From positions 1-5,905 of the forward strand of contig CALGLY010000184.1 of assembly GCA_937959095.1 (NCBI GenBank): a stretch of DNA of 5,905 nucleotides. The letters are read 5' to 3'. The first letter of the stretch is position 1. Each line of letters begins with the position of its first letter. Origin of the DNA: an uncultured Saprospiraceae bacterium (lineage in GTDB: Bacteria; Bacteroidota; Bacteroidia; Chitinophagales; Saprospiraceae). A program made the position numbers and the translations under genes. This document shows, in pieces, positions 1 to 4,639 of the stretch. The notes beneath the pieces were generated by a model. It saw nothing but the letters and a program-made list of their open reading frames with translations. It had not been told where the DNA came from and made no database searches.

Positions 1-67
1 TAGCTACTTTATTTTCAATAGGTTGCATATCTAAAAAATTAACATTATCGCTAAAATAATAAGTCAT
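1..67 (-). CDS. Start of an uncharacterised protein, cut off by the left edge
   Basis: The minus strand opens with an ATG at 67-65 and reads 22 codons without a stop to the window edge. The peptide begins MTYYFSDNVNFLDMQ. On the minus strand the ATG follows a purine-rich stretch (AAAAGTGAAGAATAAATT), which is typical of Bacteroidota starts. It would be divergent from the membrane-protein gene at 189, sharing a 121-bp intergenic region that holds a 9-bp inverted repeat. The fragment shows no signal peptide or membrane segment and is too short to assign to a family. An open frame of this length can occur by chance, so the call rests on the start context and the divergent layout. Confidence 0.4.
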   Translation of the reverse strand, partial: MTYYFSDNVNFLDMQPIENKVA

Positions 68-88
68 AATTTATTCTTCACTTTTAGC

Positions 89-119
89 AAAGAATGATAA
101 AATGAGGTATTCATTCTTT
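89..119. promoter_or_regulatory. 9-bp inverted repeat between divergent genes, operator-like
   Basis: AAAGAATGA at 89-97 is the exact reverse complement of TCATTCTTT at 111-119, with a 13-bp spacer. A second, overlapping pair, GATAAAA (96-102) and TTTTATC (117-123), uses parts of the same arms. It lies between the minus-strand start at 67 and the promoter of the 189 gene. The position fits a binding site shared by two divergent promoters, but no regulator is identified. Confidence 0.3.
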
Positions 120-154
120 TATCGTTACTTACAGCTTGAAATACAAAAGAAGTG

Positions 155-162
155 TACATTTG
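155..162 (+). promoter_or_regulatory. Bacteroidota-type -7 promoter element
   Basis: TACATTTG matches the Bacteroidota consensus TAnnTTTG exactly and lies 26 bp before the ATG at 189. That would give a short leader of roughly 20 nt. A TTG at 136-138 is nearer than the usual -33 spacing, so the upstream box is weak. Confidence 0.5.
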
Positions 163-188
163 CGATTTATTTAGCTGAATATTAATCT

Positions 189-629
189 ATGCGAATTTCT
201 TCGAACTTAACATTATTCTATAAATTCTTCTTACCTGTCTTTTGGATTGTCTTCTTTGGTGCAGTCACCGTATCTATTTGGTCATTGCCTGTATTTTTCA
301 AAGGGCTATCACCAATGACTATTCGCATAATAGCCACTTTGTTTTATTTATCAGGTATTCTCTTTTTTTATTGGGCCACACTTCGATTGCATCGCATCGA
401 AATGGATGACCAATACATCTATATCAGCAATTACTTCAAAAACTATCGCTATCCTCATCAAGATGTCGCCAAAATAGTCCGCAAAAAGCGATCTATATTT
501 CCTACTGCTAAAATCCATCTTAAAAATAAAGGCTCGCTAGGTAGTCACATTTCTTTTATTCCTGCGAGTGCGCTTTTTGATGACTTTTTTAGAAACCATC
601 CTAATTTATCTTTTCCTATAGAAGGCTAG
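189..629 (+). CDS. Small two-helix membrane protein with PH-like cytoplasmic tail
   Basis: This 146-residue protein has two hydrophobic helices, at about residues 10-32 and 43-65, joined by a short loop. A soluble domain of about 80 residues follows (66-146). The tail alternates beta-like strands: RIEMDDQYIYISNYFKNYRYP, then a basic stretch VRKKR (97-101), IHLKNK and ISFIPA. This pattern resembles small Bacteroidota membrane proteins with a bacterial PH-like fold, where the soluble part sits on the inner face of the inner membrane. The resemblance is by pattern only, and no catalytic residues are visible. The start at 189 fits the promoter just upstream and leaves the first helix intact. The next gene is 368 bp away, so it is probably transcribed alone. 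Its function is unknown. Confidence 0.85.
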   Translation: MRISSNLTLFYKFFLPVFWIVFFGAVTVSIWSLPVFFKGLSPMTIRIIATLFYLSGILFFYWATLRLHRIEMDDQYIYISNYFKNYRYPHQDVAKIVRKKRSIFPTAKIHLKNKGSLGSHISFIPASALFDDFFRNHPNLSFPIEG

Positions 630-997
630 AATAAATGTAATCGAATAATCCGTTGAAGTAGTCTTAAGGCTTACCTAGCTATGTTAACAAATTATAGATA
701 TGGTGTATCCATATTGATTGATTTAGAAGGCTATTTCATTGTCACAACTCCCGCCACTAATCATTAATATCCTTGCCTTTTCAATATCTCTCCAGAAAGT
801 GCGGGTATTACTAATTAGTGCTTAGCTTCTAATTTTTCTTACTTAACAAAACAGGTTATAAGGACGATACTCAGTTGCAAGTGATGATATTTGTTTGTAA
901 CTTCATCATTGATAATCAATATCTTACGGATTGTTTAAGAGATAACTTTAATTCATTCTATTCGCTTAAACAAACTACAAACAAACAAAAATAGAAT
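630..997. other. 368-bp gene-free stretch rich in inverted repeats
   Basis: No convincing ORF is present on either strand; the longest plus-strand ATG frame I checked has 28 codons (681-767). The stretch contains a 6-bp hairpin ATATGG/CCATAT (698-703, 709-714) and a 10-bp palindrome ACTAATTAGT (810-819). CACTAAT (755-761) is repeated in inverse as ATTAGTG (814-820). A nested set of inverted repeats occupies 890-985. A long regulatory region for the PAS-AraC gene at 998 is the simplest reading. A structured small RNA cannot be excluded from one sequence. Confidence 0.5.
890..985 (+). promoter_or_regulatory. Nested inverted repeats just upstream of the PAS-AraC regulator
   Basis: The outer arms TTTGTTTGTA (890-899) and TACAAACAAA (976-985) are a perfect 10-bp inverted repeat. 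They enclose the near-palindrome ATTGATAATCAAT (908-920) and a second perfect inverted repeat of 9 bp, TTGTTTAAG (931-939) with CTTAAACAA (965-973). The 3' arms of the two stems are only two bases apart, and the set ends 12 bp before the ATG at 998. Two near-matches to TAnnTTTG lie inside or at the edge: GATATTTG (886-893) and TAACTTTA (943-950). This could be an autoregulatory operator or a leader RNA structure. Which one depends on the transcription start, which I cannot see. Confidence 0.4.
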
Positions 998-1744
998 ATG
1001 AGTCAAATACCTCATATTGCAGTAATATTGACAAATGCTGAACGCAAAATTCTATGGGTAAATGATGATTTTACGCATATAACGGGCTATGCATTGAATG
1101 AGGTATTAGGCAAAAAGCCAAGTTTATTACAAGGCCCTGAATCGGAAGAAGAGGCGATTTCACGAATTAGAGAAGGCTTAAGTGAATTGATGCCGATAAA
1201 AGATGAAGTCACGAATTATCGAAAAAATGGTGAAGCATATTTATGCAAGTTGGTCATCCATCCTATCCTAGATGCCGATCATAATTTGACTAATTTCATT
1301 GCCTTTGAAGTAGATGGAAATGCCGTTCAAGATGAATCTATTCTACCCTTATTGAGTTCAGAAGAAAAATATAAATCGAGTAGTCTACGAGGGGTAGAAG
1401 AAATCAAATTATACTATCGCTTACGTGACTTATTACGCACCGAACACAATTATCTCGACCCTGATTTATCGTTAAAGTATGTCGCCGATGAACTAGCTAC
1501 CAATACAAAATACCTTTCTCAAGTAGTTAATCGCCAATCGGGGCATAATTTTCAATATTTCATCAATACTTATCGAATAGAAGAAGTGAAACAAAAAATA
1601 CTAGACAAAAATTTCCAGCATCTTACCTTATATGGCATCGCTCGGCAGTGCGGATTTAAGAATAAATCTACCTTTTATAAAGTCTTCAAAGAAATAACAG
1701 GCTCCACGCCAAAAGCCTTCATAAAAGCAGGATTGAAGAAATAA
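998..1744 (+). CDS. PAS (LOV-like) domain fused to AraC-family DNA-binding domain
   Basis: This 248-residue regulator has two parts. Residues 5-106 form a PAS domain whose wording is LOV-like: VNDDFTHITGY (21-31), LGKKPSLLQGPES (37-49), IREGL (57-61) and NYRKNGEAY (73-81). In LOV photoreceptors the core motif is GRNCRFLQ; here it reads GKKPSLLQ, so Pro41 replaces the flavin-adduct cysteine. The usual second flavin Asn and the late Gln align with Cys83 and Glu104. Residues 137-246 are a complete AraC C-terminal domain with two helix-turn-helix motifs, VADELATNTKYLSQVVNR (162-179) and IARQCGFKNKSTFYKVFKE (214-232), ending in the family signature GSTPKAF. It is a cytoplasmic transcription factor whose PAS domain probably senses a ligand or mediates dimerisation. 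The ligand and targets are unknown. Nested inverted repeats directly upstream suggest possible autoregulation. Its start is preceded by an A-rich stretch. Confidence 0.92.
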   Translation: MSQIPHIAVILTNAERKILWVNDDFTHITGYALNEVLGKKPSLLQGPESEEEAISRIREGLSELMPIKDEVTNYRKNGEAYLCKLVIHPILDADHNLTNFIAFEVDGNAVQDESILPLLSSEEKYKSSSLRGVEEIKLYYRLRDLLRTEHNYLDPDLSLKYVADELATNTKYLSQVVNRQSGHNFQYFINTYRIEEVKQKILDKNFQHLTLYGIARQCGFKNKSTFYKVFKEITGSTPKAFIKAGLKK

Positions 1745-1936
1745 CATTTTCTGACATTTCTTTTGTCCCCTTTCTAAATAAAATGCTCGGAGAACCATAA
1801 ATAACTGTCCGCATTCACGAATACAGACCTGCTATTCCAACAATTAATTGATTTCGGGGGCTTTTCTGACGACCTTTAGAAAAAAGCAGCAATAATATAT
1901 CTTATTGCCTGTCAAGTACTTGATAAACAAGCAAAA

Positions 1937-2104
1937 ATGTCAAAGGTCAGACCATGGTTAGGACTCTATTTGTGGATGAATAAAGAACGGCAAGAAGATT
2001 TTGCAGAAATATGGAAGTCAGAAAAACTAGAAGCAAAACAAAGAGATGCTAAAGAACAAGAAGGGGCAAAAGTTATACGAATGTCCCAATCCAATAAAAG
2101 ATAA
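1937..2104 (+). CDS. Possible 55-residue protein or end of a decayed gene
   Basis: An ATG at 1937 opens a 55-codon frame ending at TAA 2102-2104. The product begins MSKVRPWLGLYLWMNKERQ and is charged, with a likely helical second half rich in Lys, Glu and Gln. The ATG follows an A-rich stretch (CAAGCAAAA). The same frame is open upstream to a TAG at 1877-1879, and open again before that TAG back to about 1805. The ORF may therefore be the tail of a longer gene broken by one stop. No family is recognised. It lies 192 bp after the AraC-type gene and converges on the minus-strand gene at 2118. In AT-rich DNA, a stop-free frame of this size is only moderate evidence. Confidence 0.3.
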   Translation: MSKVRPWLGLYLWMNKERQEDFAEIWKSEKLEAKQRDAKEQEGAKVIRMSQSNKR

Positions 2105-2125
2105 CCGAAAAGAATAGTTATTTTT
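2097..2125. terminator. Weak hairpin between convergent gene ends
   Basis: AAAGATAAC (2097-2105) can pair with GTTATTTTT (2117-2125), giving nine pairs including one G-T, around an 11-nt loop. It overlaps the stop codons of both the small plus-strand ORF and the minus-strand gene. The position suits a shared bidirectional terminator. The stem is very AT-rich and its T-run is part of the stem, so it is marginal. Confidence 0.22.
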
Positions 2126-2489
2126 CATCTAACACTCGATGAAATCGTAACAAATGCTGCGGTATTTGCTCATTATACACACGCAAAATCAGTACTCGCT
2201 TTTTTCGACAATCTGCTGGAAATAAAATTTTTATTGGATTATGAATATATCCATTGTCTTCAAATAACAAAATTTGCTTATTCCGAGTAGCCAACCGAAA
2301 CCGCAATAAATCGGCTGTGTTAGCTGGCAAAGGCACATCCTCATAGCCTTCCTCTCTCAGAAATTGGCGCACCATTTCATAAGAAGCCTCTAGATTAGAC
2401 CCCGCAAATACAGTTTGATATTCCCAACCATCACTAGTTCCTCCCATATATTCTGTTCCAGCAGGCGGAAATTCAGCTCGAAGTGCCAT
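2118..2489 (-). CDS. Uncharacterised 123-residue cytoplasmic protein
   Basis: I do not recognise this protein. It has no signal peptide and no membrane segment, so it is probably cytoplasmic. The N-terminus (1-30) is rich in Gly, Pro and aromatic residues. Residues 33-48 (LEASYEMVRQFLREEG) look like an amphipathic helix. The C-terminal half alternates beta-like runs (KQILLFEDNGY, IKILFP, RVLILRVYN), ending in a basic and aromatic segment, HLLRFHRVL. One cysteine (94) is present. There are no obvious catalytic motifs. Its promoter region (2490-2591) is shared with the divergent secreted-protein gene at 2592. On the minus strand the near-consensus boxes TACTTTTA (2529-2522) and TAAATTTA lie upstream of the ATG. 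The balanced amino-acid composition and full open frame support a real gene. Confidence 0.72.
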   Translation of the reverse strand: MALRAEFPPAGTEYMGGTSDGWEYQTVFAGSNLEASYEMVRQFLREEGYEDVPLPANTADLLRFRLATRNKQILLFEDNGYIHNPIKILFPADCRKKRVLILRVYNEQIPQHLLRFHRVLDEK

Positions 2490-2591
2490 GAATTCGTGAT
2501 TTACTACTAAATTTAGCAGCTTAAAAGTATAAAAAAATTGATAGCAGCGTTATCTTTTTTTTAGAGATTGGATAAATAAAAAGAAATCATC
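2490..2591. promoter_or_regulatory. Divergent promoter region with two TAGCAGC copies
   Basis: These 102 bp separate the minus-strand gene ending at 2489 from the secreted-protein gene at 2592. TAGCAGC occurs twice in the same orientation (2514-2520, 2542-2548). The minus-strand box TACTTTTA (2529-2522) and the plus-strand box TATCTTTT (2551-2558) each match TAnnTTTG at seven of eight positions. The repeats flank or abut these boxes, so they could be sites for a shared regulator. Confidence 0.35.
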
Positions 2592-3143
2592 ATGCTTCGT
2601 ATTGCATTTAGTTTAGTATTCCTATTCATAATAAGTCTTAGCTGGGCACAGAAAGATTCTCTAGCATTTCCGCAAAACTGGGAAGGTAAATGGCAAGGAG
2701 AATTAGAAATTTATAATGTGAAAGGTATTGCTCAAAAAATTCCAATGGAACTCCATATTCTACCCATTGATACTTCTGATAATTATACTTGGCATATTAT
2801 TTATGGTGAAGATAAGGTAGCAGGTTTGCGTCCTTATGAACTACAAATCGTAAATGCTGATATAGGCCACTATGTAGTAGATGAAAAAAACGGAATTCTA
2901 CTCGATGCCTTTTTGCTAGGGGGCAAACTCTTTGAACGATTTTCTGTAATGGGTAGCATGCTACTCGCCACTATAGAAGTACGTGACGGACTAATGTATT
3001 ATGAAATTATATCGGGTAACGAAACGCCAATCAATATGACTAGCACAATAGAAGAGGGAGAAACCTTCGAGGTCAGCTCCTTACCAATAGTCGTCCGACA
3101 ATATGCAGAACTACGTCGAAGTGAAGAAGAAGATAAAGAATAA
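2592..3143 (+). CDS. Secreted protein of unknown function, probably a beta-barrel-like fold
   Basis: This 183-residue protein begins with a clear Sec signal peptide: a short basic start, a hydrophobic core at residues 4-16, and likely cleavage after SWA, leaving Gln20 first. The mature part opens with NWEGKWQGELEIYN (29-42). That GxW-like start, followed by alternating strands (MELHILPI, YTWHIIYG, YELQIVN, GHYVVDE, GILLDAFLLGG, LLATIEVRDG, MYYEIIS), suggests an antiparallel beta barrel of the lipocalin or fatty-acid-binding kind. This is inference from pattern, not a confirmed family. The C-terminus is acidic (SEEEDKE). No lipobox cysteine is seen, so it should be periplasmic or exported rather than a lipoprotein. 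A-rich sequence (AAAAAGAAA) precedes the ATG. The next gene has its own promoter 22 bp after this stop, so the two need not be one operon. Confidence 0.8.
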   Translation: MLRIAFSLVFLFIISLSWAQKDSLAFPQNWEGKWQGELEIYNVKGIAQKIPMELHILPIDTSDNYTWHIIYGEDKVAGLRPYELQIVNADIGHYVVDEKNGILLDAFLLGGKLFERFSVMGSMLLATIEVRDGLMYYEIISGNETPINMTSTIEEGETFEVSSLPIVVRQYAELRRSEEEDKE

Positions 3144-3165
3144 ATCTTCCATCCCGAAAATTGTT

Positions 3166-3173
3166 TATTTTTG
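3166..3173 (+). promoter_or_regulatory. Bacteroidota -7 promoter element for the TonB_C-TPR gene
   Basis: TATTTTTG is an exact match to TAnnTTTG and is followed by CAGC, a context common at Bacteroidota starts. It lies 22 bp after the stop of the preceding gene. Transcription would begin near 3180, downstream of the TTG at 3161, so that TTG cannot be this gene's start if the promoter is real. I see no good -33 TTG at the usual spacing. Confidence 0.5.
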
Positions 3174-3262
3174 CAGCAAGTCCTAAAAATGGAAAGAATC
3201 AATTCTTTTCATTTTCATTTCATTTTTCATTGAAAAGCTTTCTTCTCACTAAAAAACATACA

Positions 3263-4363
3263 TTGAGAAATTACATACTTTTACTAGCACTCCTATTGGC
3301 ATTTCCAAGTTTCGCACAAGAAACAACAACGGAAGCCGATACCACCATTTATGTCATTGCAGAACAAGCACCACTGCTCCCGCTTTGTGGGCAATTGGAT
3401 ACGACCTACGCCGCAAAGGTGAAATGTACGCAAGATTTTCTATTAGCTTTTGTCTATAAAAATGTAGATTACCCAATGGAAGCGCGGCAAGAAGGCTTGG
3501 AAGGCACCGTAGTCACTAGCTTCGTGATAGAGCCTGATAGCACCGTCTCTAACATTAAAATACTAAAAGATATTGGGGGTAACTGTGGCGCAGCCGTAGA
3601 ATATGTCATTGGAGCAATGAATCCTGTAGGGCTGCGATGGATACCTGGCAAGATAAAAGGCAAGGATGTGCGGACACAAATGACTCTGCCCGTAAAATTC
3701 AGACTCGAAGAACCTCTACCCTACGTGATGAATGGTCGAGATAGCATTTATAAGGAATTCGATACGCCTTTGACGTATAAAGGTGGCACAGAAGCCTTCA
3801 CGCAGCACTTGGATAAAACACTCGTTTATCCTGAAGCAGGAAATGAAACTTGTGCCATTGGCTACATTGATGTGCAGCTACTCGTGGATGCTGATGGAAT
3901 CGTGAAAATCTTAGAATTGCTGGATTATAATAATCTAGGACTTGAGTTTCTGATGGAAGCTACCAAAGTTGCTCTTGCCACAAGTGGGCAATGGGCGATC
4001 GCTACCTATGAGGGGCGAAATGTGCCTACGACCTACGACTTAAGACTCGATTTTGTACCTAGCGATGCAGCAGCATGCAAGCAAACCATCTCCGATTTTG
4101 AGAAGGCAAACATACTTGCAATGGAAGCTGTAACGCTCTACAATGAAGAAAAAATAGAAGAAAGTATAGAAAAATATACGACTGCTTTAGCTCTTTTCCC
4201 GAATCATTCTGAATTTTTAGCCTCACGAGGACAATGCTATATTGACCTACAACAGTTTGGCAATGCCTGTACAGATTTGAGTAAAGCCGCACAAATACTA
4301 GGCGTGACTTGGTACGATGACTTGCTCACCGTAATCTGTAAAGTAGAAGAAAGTGAAGAATAA
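3263..4363 (+). CDS. Secreted TonB C-terminal-domain protein with TPR repeats
   Basis: From TTG 3263 this encodes 366 residues. Residues 1-18 form a clean signal peptide (MRNYILLLALLLAFPSFA, cleaved before Gln19). Residues 65-148 are a TonB_C module: YKNVDYPMEARQEGLEGTVV, FVIEPDSTVSNIKILKDIGG, RWIPGKIKGKDVRTQ and LPVKFRLEE follow the family pattern. Residues 170-265 look like a second, diverged TonB_C copy (VYPEAGNE, GYIDVQLLVDADGIV, LRLDFV). Residues 281-348 contain two TPR-like helical pairs, including ALALFPNHSEFLASRGQCYIDL. True TonB keeps an N-terminal membrane anchor and a Pro-rich linker; neither is visible here, so this is probably a periplasmic relative that does not energise receptors by itself. 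The mature protein has eight cysteines, so disulfides are possible. The frame stays open back to a TTG at 3161. I prefer 3263 because of the promoter at 3166, the A-rich stretch before 3263, and the compact signal peptide. Confidence 0.85.
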   Translation: MRNYILLLALLLAFPSFAQETTTEADTTIYVIAEQAPLLPLCGQLDTTYAAKVKCTQDFLLAFVYKNVDYPMEARQEGLEGTVVTSFVIEPDSTVSNIKILKDIGGNCGAAVEYVIGAMNPVGLRWIPGKIKGKDVRTQMTLPVKFRLEEPLPYVMNGRDSIYKEFDTPLTYKGGTEAFTQHLDKTLVYPEAGNETCAIGYIDVQLLVDADGIVKILELLDYNNLGLEFLMEATKVALATSGQWAIATYEGRNVPTTYDLRLDFVPSDAAACKQTISDFEKANILAMEAVTLYNEEKIEESIEKYTTALALFPNHSEFLASRGQCYIDLQQFGNACTDLSKAAQILGVTWYDDLLTVICKVEESEE

Positions 4364-4370
4364 ACGTTGT

Positions 4371-4412
4371 TTTTAGAACAGGGAGAAGTGAAGTCTTCTC
4401 TCTGTTCTAAAA
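4371..4412 (+). terminator. Strong 18-bp hairpin after the TonB_C-TPR gene
   Basis: Bases 4371-4388 pair with 4395-4412 over 18 continuous positions, with one G-T pair, around the loop TGAAGT. The outer part is TTTTAGAACAG against CTGTTCTAAAA. The hairpin starts seven bases after the stop at 4363, which fits transcript termination or 3'-end protection. There is no T-run after the 3' arm on either strand; the Ts lie in the ascending arm. It is therefore not a textbook intrinsic terminator. Confidence 0.55.
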
Positions 4413-4512
4413 CAGCCCGAAACAAAAATATAATTTCGAGATATTACCATTCTACCAAAAAAAGAAGCAGTATTGTTCCTAATTTGATTTATAATTACTA
4501 AGTTAGTCCATC

Positions 4513-4520
4513 TATTTTTG
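4513..4520 (+). promoter_or_regulatory. Bacteroidota -7 promoter element for the MFS gene
   Basis: TATTTTTG matches TAnnTTTG exactly and lies 119 bp before the ATG at 4640. The TTTG at 4483-4486 could serve as the upstream box, but its 26-bp gap is longer than usual. The leader would be about 110 nt and contains a tiny ORF overlapping the gene start. Confidence 0.4.
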
Positions 4521-4639
4521 AAATTGAAAAACTGTATTTATTACTTGATGTTCAGCTAAGGGCTTTTTAGGAAGGCGTTTCACAAACATGATAAGAATCC
4601 TAATTTGTTCTGCACTCAAAATGAAAAACTTAACGAATA

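Noticed and set aside
681..767. 28-codon ORF in the gene-free stretch
   Set aside because: It is short, has no clear ribosome-binding context, and overlaps inverted repeats that better fit a non-coding role.
1880..2104. Faint resemblance of the KVRPWL segment to the N-terminal region of Harbinger-type DDE transposases
   Set aside because: Those elements are mainly eukaryotic, the match is a few residues, and there are no terminal repeats or DDE motifs nearby.
2999..3202. Minus-strand open frame of 67 codons across the end of the secreted-protein gene
   Set aside because: It lies antisense to a well-supported signal-peptide protein and the start of the next leader, and its product is Ser/Cys-rich without domain character.
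3469..3663. Minus-strand open frame of 64 codons inside the TonB_C gene
   Set aside because: It is antisense to the conserved TonB_C module, which clearly is the coding strand.
3263..4363. Calling the TonB_C-TPR protein a true TonB energy transducer
   Set aside because: It has a cleavable signal peptide instead of a membrane anchor and no Pro-rich periplasmic linker.
4059..4425. Two overlapping minus-strand frames across the end of the TPR region and the hairpin
   Set aside because: Both are antisense to the TPR coding sequence, lack start context, and one runs through the 18-bp hairpin.
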